This document shows, piece by piece, positions 7,473-13,801 of a DNA stretch of 20,868 nt (its first letter is position 1; each line of letters opens with the position of its first letter). Where the stretch lies: contig JANQTK010000112.1 in the NCBI GenBank assembly GCA_030731695.1, positions 1 to 20,868 on the forward strand, read 5' to 3'. The notes under the pieces were generated by a model. The model saw only the letters and a list, made by a program, of their open reading frames with translations, was not told where the DNA came from and searched no databases. This stretch comes from Polaribacter sp. (GTDB lineage Bacteria; Bacteroidota; Bacteroidia; Flavobacteriales; Flavobacteriaceae). The position numbers were made by a program, and so were the translations under genes.

Positions 7473-8299
7473 ACACGAATCGTCAACATTGGTTTTAAAC
7501 CGCTTTTTGATAAATTTTTAGTAACACTTGCAGAGAATAAATGCGATAATCCACTTCTGCCATGCGTACTCAATGCAATTAAATCAGCATTGATTTCTCG
7601 AGAAAAATTGAGAATACCTTTTTCTACAGTAACATCATTATAGATAGAAATGCTGTGTTTTGGCAAATCAAATTCGGCAACAAATTCTTTGATTTTTTGA
7701 GTTGCTTCAGAAGTGCTTTCAAAATTAGAAGGTGTTGTTACTTTTAATAAATGAATGGTACTTTCAAAAATTAGGGCAATTTCAAGCAGTTTTCTTAACA
7801 CATCTTTTTTGTCTTCGTTTTTAAAACTTGATGCAAAAACAACATTGTTAAATTCAATATGTTCATTGTCCTTTTTAACAACTAGCACAGGTATTGTCGA
7901 TTTTCGGACTACTTTTTCAGTATTGGAGCCAATTAAAATTTCCTCAAAATCAGATTGACCTTTAGAACCCATAACAATAAGGTCTGCATCAATTTTTTCT
8001 GCACAAGCCAAAATTCCTTCATACGGATTTTGAAAACGAATCAAGTGATGAGCTTCTTGGTTTTCTGAGAAAAACCGCTCTTTAAAATCAATAATTCGTT
8101 CTCTAATTTTTCGCAAGTACAACATGCTTTCTGGAATGCTAAAATTGCTTCTAGAACCCATATCTGCCATGCCAGAAGGCAATTCAATGATATGTAAAAG
8201 ATACACAGCACTTTCGGATTTTTTAGCAATTTTTGCAGCCATTTTACAAGCAAATTCTGATGATTTTGAAAAATCAATTGGAACTAAAATTCTCTTCAT
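7469..8299 (-). CDS. Universal stress protein, tandem UspA domains
   Basis: The 276 residues form two Usp folds. Domain 1 (about 1-143) opens MKRILVPIDFSKSSEFA and has an intact ATP-binding signature G-2x-G-9x-G-S: G111, G114, G124, S125, followed by the strand TIPVLVV. Domain 2 (about 150-276) keeps the fold pattern (LIALSTHGRSG) but has S244 and A257 in place of the outer two glycines, so its nucleotide site looks degraded. Usp proteins are cytoplasmic and help survival under starvation or energy stress; the precise role here is unknown. The gene converges on the preceding membrane-protein gene with a 4-base overlap and diverges from rimP with 200 bases between them. No clear minus-strand TAnnTTTG promoter is visible upstream. 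Confidence 0.93.
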   Translation of the reverse strand: MKRILVPIDFSKSSEFACKMAAKIAKKSESAVYLLHIIELPSGMADMGSRSNFSIPESMLYLRKIRERIIDFKERFFSENQEAHHLIRFQNPYEGILACAEKIDADLIVMGSKGQSDFEEILIGSNTEKVVRKSTIPVLVVKKDNEHIEFNNVVFASSFKNEDKKDVLRKLLEIALIFESTIHLLKVTTPSNFESTSEATQKIKEFVAEFDLPKHSISIYNDVTVEKGILNFSREINADLIALSTHGRSGLSHLFSASVTKNLSKSGLKPMLTIRV

Positions 8300-8366
8300 A
8301 GTTGATGGTTTTTATAAAACTGAATTGCGTTTTGAAATTTACAAAAAAGATTTGGATTACAATCCG

Positions 8367-8397
8367 TTTGGTAAATCATAAACATTTAGTATATTTG
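8367..8397 (+). promoter_or_regulatory. Promoter of the rimP-nusA-infB operon
   Basis: A TTTG box (8367-8370) is followed after exactly 19 bases by TATATTTG (8390-8397). This matches the Bacteroidota primary sigma factor consensus TTTG-N19-TAnnTTTG. Transcription would start near 8403, giving a leader of about 97 bases before rimP. It is the best-formed promoter in the window. Confidence 0.75.
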
Positions 8398-8410
8398 CAC
8401 CGAAAAAATA

Positions 8411-8438
8411 AGGAAAATTGAAAATGAAGGGGACTTAA
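8411..8438 (+). promoter_or_regulatory. Possible four-codon leader ORF with ribosome binding site
   Basis: ATG at 8424 opens the frame Met-Lys-Gly-Thr-stop, with TAA at 8436-8438. An AGGA at 8411-8414 stands nine bases before the ATG, an unusually good Shine-Dalgarno for this phylum. The codons cover the left arm of the leader hairpin and the stop codon is exactly its three-base loop. Chance occurrence is possible for so short a frame. Confidence 0.35.
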
Positions 8439-8452
8439 AGTCCCCTCTTTTT
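8428..8452 (+). terminator. Terminator-like hairpin in the rimP leader (possible attenuator)
   Basis: AGGGGACT (8428-8435) pairs perfectly with AGTCCCCT (8439-8446) around a TAA loop. C and five T follow (8447-8452). It starts about 25 bases after the predicted transcription start and ends about 48 bases before the rimP ATG. The neighbouring upstream gene is on the other strand, so it does not end an upstream transcript. It is therefore a leader element: an attenuator, an RNA-binding site, or the 3' end of a very short RNA. The only GC-rich stem in an AT-rich leader is unlikely to be accidental. Confidence 0.75.
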
Positions 8453-8499
8453 ATATCTAAAGGAATTGTTTTTTTAGTAGTATTTAGTAAAAAGTAATA

Positions 8500-8964
8500 A
8501 TGGATCAAGCCAAAGTAAGATATTTAGTTGATGAGGCATTAGCAGAAAATGAAACACTATATTTAGTGGATCTTTCAATTTCCGAAGCTAATAAAATCAA
8601 AGTAGTTGTTGATGGTGATGAAGGTGTGCCTTTGAGCGAATGTATCAGAATTAGTAGAAACGTTGAGCACAATTTGGATAGAGAAGCTGAAGATTTCGCA
8701 TTAGAAGTTTCAACTCCAGATATATCAAGACCCATAAAACTACAAAGACAATATATAAAGAACATCAATAGAATATTGAATGTAAAAACAGTAAGCGAAG
8801 AAGAGATAGAAGGAACTTTAGTTGCTGTAAATGAAGAAAATATTGTGTTAGTTTGGGATGCAAGAGTGCCAAAATTGGAAGGAAAAGGAAAAATGACTGT
8901 TGAACAAACAGCCACAATTGAGTATAAAAATATCAAAGAAGCAAAAGTGAAGATTGTATTTTAA
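8500..8964 (+). CDS. rimP: Ribosome maturation factor RimP
   Basis: RimP assists maturation of the 30S ribosomal subunit in the cytoplasm. The 154 residues show the N-terminal alpha/beta domain (about 1-75), ending in LEVSTPDISRPI, the counterpart of the family signature LEVSSPGLDRPL. A C-terminal SH3-like domain (about 80-154) follows, with EIEGTLVAVNEENIVLVW. Length is normal. It is first in the rimP-nusA-infB order conserved across most bacteria, 12 bases ahead of nusA, which itself secures the call. Expression probably depends on the promoter near 8390 and the leader hairpin. Confidence 0.95.
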   Translation: MDQAKVRYLVDEALAENETLYLVDLSISEANKIKVVVDGDEGVPLSECIRISRNVEHNLDREAEDFALEVSTPDISRPIKLQRQYIKNINRILNVKTVSEEEIEGTLVAVNEENIVLVWDARVPKLEGKGKMTVEQTATIEYKNIKEAKVKIVF

Positions 8965-8976
8965 GAAAATAAGGTA

Positions 8977-10230
8977 ATGGAAAATATAGCGTTAATTGAA
9001 TCGTTTTCTGAATTTAAAGATAACAAAAGTATAGACAGAGTAACATTGATGTCTATTTTAGAAGAAGTTTTTAGAGCGGCTTTAAAACGAAAGTTTGGCT
9101 CTGATGATAACTTTGACATCATTATTAATCCTGATAAAGGAGATTTAGAAATTTGGAGAAATCGAGTGGTAGTTGCAGACGGAATGTCTGAAGATGATAA
9201 TGAAGAAATAGAACTGAGTGAAGCTCGTAAAATTGAACCCGATTTTGAAATTGGTGAAGACGTATCTGAAGAAGTAAAATTGGTTCAATTAGGTAGAAGA
9301 GCTATTTTGGCTTTGCGTCAAAATTTGATTTCAAAAATTTACGAACACGATAGTACCAATATTTTCAAGCAATTTAAAGATTTAGAAGGCGAATTGTACA
9401 CTGCAGAAGTGCATCATATTCGTCATAACGCTATCATTTTATTGGACGATGATGGAAACGAAATTGTATTGCCAAAAAGCGAGCAAATCCGTTCAGACTT
9501 TTTTAGAAAAGGCGATTCAGTAAGAGGTGTTGTAAAATCTGTTGAATTAAGAGGAAACAAGCCTGCAATTATTTTATCAAGAACATCACCTTTATTTTTA
9601 ACAAAATTATTTGAACAAGAAATTCCTGAAGTTTTTGACGGTTTAATAACTGTTGAAGGTGTTGCAAGAATTCCTGGTGAAAAAGCGAAAGTAGCTGTTG
9701 ATTCTTATGATGACAGAATTGATCCAGTTGGAGCATGTGTTGGTGTAAAAGGATCTAGAATTCACGGAATTGTGCGCGAATTAGGAAACGAAAATATCGA
9801 CGTTATCAATTATACAAAAAACGAACAATTGTATATTGCAAGAGCATTGAGCCCCGCAAAAGTAACATCCATGGAAATCGAATTGTACGAAACTGAAAAA
9901 AATGGTAAAAAAGGGCGTGTAAAAGTCGTTTTAAAACCAGAAGAAGTTTCGAAAGCAATTGGAAAAAGTGGTGTAAACATCAGATTGGCAAGTGAATTGA
10001 CAGGTTATGAAATTGATGTTCAAAGAGAAGGAGCTGAAGAAGATGTAGAATTGACAGAGTTTGTTGATGAAATTGAAGGATGGATTATCCAAGAATTTAA
10101 AAATATTGGATTAGACACTGCAAGAAGTGTATTAGAAACTTCTGTGGAAGAATTGGTAAAAAGAACCGATTTAGAAGAAGAAACTATTTTGGATGTTCAA
10201 CGAATTTTAAGAGAAGAATTCGAAGAATAG
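8977..10230 (+). CDS. nusA: Transcription termination/antitermination factor NusA
   Basis: NusA binds RNA polymerase and nascent RNA, and modulates pausing, termination and antitermination. Domains in order are the N-terminal polymerase-binding domain (about 1-125, starting ALIESFSEFKDNKSIDRVTL), an S1 domain (about 130-200), KH1 with GVKG at 256-259, KH2 with GKSG at 329-332, and a short acidic helical tail (about 350-417). At 417 residues it lacks the two C-terminal acidic AR repeats that take the E. coli protein to 495; this short form is usual in Bacteroidota as far as I know. AAGGTA just before the ATG may act as a ribosome site. In E. coli NusA acts on termination in its own operon leader, so the upstream hairpin deserves attention. 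Confidence 0.97.
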   Translation: MENIALIESFSEFKDNKSIDRVTLMSILEEVFRAALKRKFGSDDNFDIIINPDKGDLEIWRNRVVVADGMSEDDNEEIELSEARKIEPDFEIGEDVSEEVKLVQLGRRAILALRQNLISKIYEHDSTNIFKQFKDLEGELYTAEVHHIRHNAIILLDDDGNEIVLPKSEQIRSDFFRKGDSVRGVVKSVELRGNKPAIILSRTSPLFLTKLFEQEIPEVFDGLITVEGVARIPGEKAKVAVDSYDDRIDPVGACVGVKGSRIHGIVRELGNENIDVINYTKNEQLYIARALSPAKVTSMEIELYETEKNGKKGRVKVVLKPEEVSKAIGKSGVNIRLASELTGYEIDVQREGAEEDVELTEFVDEIEGWIIQEFKNIGLDTARSVLETSVEELVKRTDLEEETILDVQRILREEFEE

Positions 10231-10248
10231 ATTCCAAAATCATTAAAA

Positions 10249-10267
10249 GTAAAAAGATTATTTTTAC
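10249..10267 (+). other. Small AT-rich hairpin between nusA and infB
   Basis: GTAAAAA (10249-10255) pairs with TTTTTAC (10261-10267) around a GATTA loop, within the 63-base gap. With one G-C pair per arm it is weak and is not followed by a terminator-quality T run. It could be a processing site or chance in AT-rich sequence. Confidence 0.3.
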
Positions 10268-10293
10268 AAAAATTAAAGAATAAAAAATTATAT

Positions 10294-13158
10294 ATGTCTG
10301 TAGACAAAACAATGAGACTTAGTAGTGTGTTAAGAGAATTGAATATTTCTCTTGACAGAGCTGTGGAATATTTAGGAAAACATGGTCATGATGTAGAAGC
10401 AAGACCTACTACTAAAATTTCTCAAGATACCTATCAAGTCCTTCTTGATGGCTTTGAAACAGATGCTAATAAAAAAGCGGCATCTAAAGAAGTTGGAGAG
10501 GAAAAAAGAAAAGAAAAAGAAGCAATTCGTCTAGAAATTGAAGCCAAACAAGAAAAGAAAAAAGCAGAAGAGGCTAAAAAAGAGGAAGAAATTCTAAGAG
10601 CAAAAGCAGATAAAATAGAGTTTAAAACTGTTGGGAAAATCGACATCGATAATTTGGGTAAAAGAGCCGAAGTTGAAAAACAAGTCGAAAAACCAATCAA
10701 AGAAACTGTTGAAATCCCGGTTGCGAAAGAAGAAGTAGTTCAGGAAAAAGAGGAGAAAAAAGAATCAATCGTGGTTGAGACTAAAAAGCCTGAAGCGCCT
10801 AAAGTTGATGTTCCAAAAGTTGATGTTCCAAAAGTTGAAGCTCCAAAAGTTGAAACGCCAAAAGTTGAAAAACAAGAGGTAAAACCAACTCAAAAAGAGG
10901 AAAAACCTACGGAAATTACCGCTGAAAATGCTGAAGCAATCGTTACTCAATACAAGAAATTGGATGGTCCAAAGATGACAGGACAAACAATTGATTTAAA
11001 ACAGTTCGAAAGACCTAAAAAGAAAAAACCAGAGGTTAAAAAAGACGCTTCCACTGATCCTAGAAAAAAACGTAAACGTATCAGTAAACCTGTTGCTGGA
11101 CCAGGAACTGCTTCAGGACCAGGAACCAATACAAGACCACCACAAGATAACAGAAACAGACCAAATCAACCGAATCAAGGAGGACAAGGAAATAACAGAC
11201 AACCTGGTGGAGGTTTTAGGCCAAGAGGAAATCAAGCACCTATTAAAAAAGAAGATCCAACAGAGGCTGATATCCAAAAACAAGTAAGAGAAACCTTAGA
11301 AAAACTTCAAGGAAAATCTTCTAGAGGAAAAGGCGCAAAATATAGAAGAAATAAACGTGATGCTCACAGAGAACAATCTGAAGCAGAATTAGAAGCAAAA
11401 GCATTAGATAGCAAAATTCTAAAAGTTACTGAATTTGTAACGGTTAGTGAGGTTGCAACAATGATGGATGTTCCAGTTACACAAATTATTTCTGCTTGTA
11501 TGTCATTAGGAATGATGGTAACCATGAATCAGCGTTTAGATGCTGAAACGTTGGTAATTGTTGCTGAAGAATTTGATCATAAAGTAGAATTTGTTGGTGC
11601 TGAAGTAGAAGAATCAATAGAAACCATTCAAGACAATCCAGAAGATTTAATAACACGTGCACCAATTATTACGGTAATGGGTCACGTAGATCATGGAAAA
11701 ACTTCCTTGTTAGATTACATCAGAAAAGCCAATGTAACTGAAGGCGAAAGTGGAGGAATTACGCAACATATTGGTGCGTATGCAGTAAAAGTTGGTGATC
11801 AAAAAATCGCTTTTTTAGATACACCGGGTCACGAGGCATTTACAGCAATGCGTGCACGTGGAGCACAAATTACAGATTTAGTAATTATTGTAGTTGCCGC
11901 TGATGATGACGTAATGCCACAAACAAAAGAGGCTATTTCTCATGCACAGGCAGCTGGAGTTCCTATAATTTTTGCCATCAATAAGATTGATAAACCAAAC
12001 GCAAATCCTGATAATGTGAAAACGCAATTATCTGGAATGAATTTGCTAATCGAAGAATGGGGAGGAAATATTCAATCGCAAGATATTTCGGCAAAAACTG
12101 GTCAAGGAGTTGAAGAATTATTGGAAAAAGTACTGCTAGAAGCTGAAGTTTTAGAGTTGAAAGCAAATCCAAATAAGAATGCTACAGGTACCGTTGTTGA
12201 AGCACAATTAGACAAAGGACGTGGTTATGTTACTACAATTTTAGTACAAGCAGGTACCTTAAAAATTGGTGATTATTTATTAGCAGGAAAAAACAGTGGT
12301 AAAGTAAAAGCCATGTTTGATGATAAAGGAATAAAATTAAAATCAGCAGGACCTTCAACACCAGTTTCGGTTTTAGGATTGGATGGAGCGCCACAAGCAG
12401 GTGATAAATTTGTTGTTTTTGATGATGAACGTGAAGCAAAACAAATTGCTGCTAAAAGATCGCAATTGCAAAGAGAACAATCTGTAAGAACTCAAAAAAC
12501 GTTGACTCTTGCGGAAATTGGACGAAGAATTGCCTTAGGAGATTTCAAAGAATTGAACATTATTTTAAAAGGAGATGTGGATGGTTCAGTAGAAGCATTA
12601 GCAGATTCTTTCCAAAAATTATCAACGGAAGAAATCCAAATTAATATTTTACACAAAGGTGTTGGTGCCATTACAGAAAGTGATGTGTTATTAGCAACAG
12701 CATCTGACGCAATTATTGTTGGGTTTAACGTTCGTCCACAAGGAAATGCAAGAATGATTGCTGATAGAGAAGAAGTAGATATTAGAACATATTCTATCAT
12801 TTACGATGCCATCAACGACTTGAAAGACGCTATGGAAGGAATGCTTTCTCCTGAAATGAAAGAAGAAGTTACTGGAAATGTTGAGATTAGAGAAGTATAT
12901 AAAATATCTAAAATTGGAAACATTGCAGGTTGTATGGTAATGTCAGGAAAAATATTTAGAGATTCTCAAATCCGAATTATTAGAGATGGAATTGTGGTTC
13001 ATGATGGGTATTTAACATCTTTAAAACGTTTCAAAGATGACGTAAAAGAGGTTGCAAAAGGATATGATTGTGGATTGCAAATTAAAAATTACAATGATAT
13101 TCAAGAAGGAGATTTAATTGAAGCATATAAAGAATTTGCTGTTAAAAAGAAATTATAG
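10294..13158 (+). CDS. infB: Translation initiation factor IF-2
   Basis: This GTPase brings initiator fMet-tRNA to the 30S subunit and promotes 50S joining. The 954 residues start with an IF2-N helix domain (about 1-55, MSVDKTMRLSSVLRELNISL). A long charged, low-complexity linker follows, with five PKV-D/E-x repeats (169-193) and a Gly/Pro/Asn/Gln/Arg-rich stretch (about 269-315). A second IF2-N-like module comes at about 375-430. The G domain has G1 GHVDHGKT (463-470), switch GGITQHIGAY, G3 DTPGH (509-513) and G4 NKID (563-566). Beta-barrel domains II-IV occupy the rest, with GFNVRPQGNARMIAD and the C-terminal tRNA-binding domain. The ATG at 10294 is the only sensible start. It is last in the operon; rbfA and truB, which follow infB in E. 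coli, are absent here. Confidence 0.98.
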   Translation: MSVDKTMRLSSVLRELNISLDRAVEYLGKHGHDVEARPTTKISQDTYQVLLDGFETDANKKAASKEVGEEKRKEKEAIRLEIEAKQEKKKAEEAKKEEEILRAKADKIEFKTVGKIDIDNLGKRAEVEKQVEKPIKETVEIPVAKEEVVQEKEEKKESIVVETKKPEAPKVDVPKVDVPKVEAPKVETPKVEKQEVKPTQKEEKPTEITAENAEAIVTQYKKLDGPKMTGQTIDLKQFERPKKKKPEVKKDASTDPRKKRKRISKPVAGPGTASGPGTNTRPPQDNRNRPNQPNQGGQGNNRQPGGGFRPRGNQAPIKKEDPTEADIQKQVRETLEKLQGKSSRGKGAKYRRNKRDAHREQSEAELEAKALDSKILKVTEFVTVSEVATMMDVPVTQIISACMSLGMMVTMNQRLDAETLVIVAEEFDHKVEFVGAEVEESIETIQDNPEDLITRAPIITVMGHVDHGKTSLLDYIRKANVTEGESGGITQHIGAYAVKVGDQKIAFLDTPGHEAFTAMRARGAQITDLVIIVVAADDDVMPQTKEAISHAQAAGVPIIFAINKIDKPNANPDNVKTQLSGMNLLIEEWGGNIQSQDISAKTGQGVEELLEKVLLEAEVLELKANPNKNATGTVVEAQLDKGRGYVTTILVQAGTLKIGDYLLAGKNSGKVKAMFDDKGIKLKSAGPSTPVSVLGLDGAPQAGDKFVVFDDEREAKQIAAKRSQLQREQSVRTQKTLTLAEIGRRIALGDFKELNIILKGDVDGSVEALADSFQKLSTEEIQINILHKGVGAITESDVLLATASDAIIVGFNVRPQGNARMIADREEVDIRTYSIIYDAINDLKDAMEGMLSPEMKEEVTGNVEIREVYKISKIGNIAGCMVMSGKIFRDSQIRIIRDGIVVHDGYLTSLKRFKDDVKEVAKGYDCGLQIKNYNDIQEGDLIEAYKEFAVKKKL
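10798..10872 (+). repeat. Five in-frame 15-bp repeats in the IF-2 linker
   Basis: Five adjacent 15-base units beginning CCAAAAGTTGA (the first begins CCTAAAGTTGA) encode PKVDV, PKVDV, PKVEA, PKVET and PKVEK. The unit is a multiple of three, so copy-number change would keep the frame. It lies in the variable linker, not in a catalytic domain. Confidence 0.85.
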
Positions 13159-13177
13159 CAGTATTTTCAACTTCATA

Positions 13178-13213
13178 AAAAAAGCCAAAATCAATGTTGA
13201 TTTTGGCTTTTTT
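13178..13213. terminator. Bidirectional terminator between infB and the SPOR gene
   Basis: A perfect 16-bp inverted repeat (13178-13193 against 13198-13213) has core GCCAAAATCA/TGATTTTGGC and an ATGT loop. A run of T on each strand outside the core serves both infB (plus) and the convergent SPOR-domain gene (minus). It lies 19 bases after the infB stop and 21 bases after the SPOR gene stop. Confidence 0.92.
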
Positions 13214-13234
13214 ATTTTATTAATCTTCTAAAAC

Positions 13235-13603
13235 TTATCTTAGAAGAGAGATAACAATCAATCCTGAAAATTTTTCAGAGAAATTCAGCAACGCTTTGTC
13301 AGCTTCTAACTTTGTTTTATAATTTCCCACTTGAACTTTCCAATAAGGTTGGTCATAAGTTAGTTTTGTAAACACATCTGAATACGTTGAAGAGAACTTA
13401 GCTTGTGCATTTTTGGCGTTAGATTCTTCTCCATAAAAAATTTGAACACGATACCCAAAGCCAATATCTTTGTTAAAAGCTCTTTTTTTTGCAATGAGAG
13501 TTTTAATTTGTGGACTCATATTGGTGTTGTTTTGAGCAGTAATACTTTCTAAACCAAGTATTAAAAACAATCCAAAAAACCAATAAGAATAAGAATATTT
13601 CAT
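13235..13603 (-). CDS. Small exported SPOR-domain protein
   Basis: This 122-residue protein has a likely signal peptide (about 1-23, hydrophobic WFFGLFLILGLESITA, cut before Gln24). A short linker follows, then a single SPOR domain over the rest (about 50-121). Features are GYRVQIFYGEESNAKNAQAK, a beta strand with PYWKVQVGNYKTKLEADKAL, and a closing strand. SPOR domains bind denuded peptidoglycan glycan strands and often direct proteins to division sites, so a periplasmic cell-envelope role is inferred. It is a lone gene, convergent with infB and divergent from actA, and an exact TACTTTTG box on the minus strand lies just upstream. No catalytic domain is attached, so its biological task is not evident. 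Confidence 0.85.
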   Translation of the reverse strand: MKYSYSYWFFGLFLILGLESITAQNNTNMSPQIKTLIAKKRAFNKDIGFGYRVQIFYGEESNAKNAQAKFSSTYSDVFTKLTYDQPYWKVQVGNYKTKLEADKALLNFSEKFSGLIVISLLR

Positions 13604-13619
13604 AATAAAATAATTTATG

Positions 13620-13627
13620 CAAAAGTA
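13620..13627 (-). promoter_or_regulatory. Putative -7 promoter box of the SPOR-domain gene
   Basis: The minus strand reads TACTTTTG, an exact TAnnTTTG match. It would place the transcript start near 13613 and leave a leader of only about ten bases. I see no TTG box 17-23 bases upstream on that strand. Confidence 0.5.
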
Positions 13628-13683
13628 ATAACATCTTTTTTAAAATAATCTTAAAAATACATTATTTAGAATTATTATAAATT

Positions 13684-13696
13684 AATGTTTAACATT
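13684..13696. promoter_or_regulatory. AATGTT-T-AACATT palindrome upstream of actA
   Basis: A perfect 6-bp dyad around a single T lies in the divergent SPOR/actA gap. Its position, about 47-59 bases upstream of the predicted actA start site, would suit an activator or repressor site. No known regulator motif is recognised, and the surrounding DNA is very AT-rich. Confidence 0.3.
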
Positions 13697-13728
13697 CTAT
13701 TCCTTTTTAAAAATTTGTCAATAAGTAC

Positions 13729-13736
13729 TACTTTTG
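13729..13736 (+). promoter_or_regulatory. Putative -7 promoter box of the act operon
   Basis: TACTTTTG matches TAnnTTTG exactly and is placed to start transcription near 13743, about 59 bases before actA. A TTTG lies only 11 bases upstream, too near for a standard -33 box, so the upstream element is unclear. Confidence 0.55.
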
Positions 13737-13743
13737 TGCAACT

Positions 13744-13766
13744 GTTCAAAAAGCGTTTTTTTGAAC
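13744..13766 (+). promoter_or_regulatory. Hairpin at the predicted 5' end of the actA mRNA
   Basis: GTTCAAAAA (13744-13752) pairs perfectly with TTTTTGAAC (13758-13766) around a GCGTT loop. It would form within a base or two of the predicted transcript start. Such 5' stems commonly protect mRNA from decay; that role here is inference. It lacks a following T run, so it is not a terminator. Confidence 0.5.
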
Positions 13767-13801
13767 CATTTTATACACGACACTAAAAATAGTTTGTAAA
13801 T

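Noticed and set aside
8124..8381. 85-codon plus-strand frame overlapping the start of the universal stress protein gene
   Set aside because: Most of it is the complement of a well-supported Usp domain. It ends before the rimP promoter and has no promoter or ribosome site of its own.
8505..8936. 143-codon open frame antisense to rimP
   Set aside because: It lies wholly within rimP, which has clear family motifs and conserved operon position. The antisense product is Ser/Thr/Phe-rich with no recognisable domain, as expected for a complement frame in AT-rich DNA.
13643..13667. AAATAAT/ATTATTT inverted repeat in the SPOR-actA gap
   Set aside because: The arms are pure A/T with an 11-base loop in very AT-rich DNA, so chance pairing is likely and there is no supporting context.
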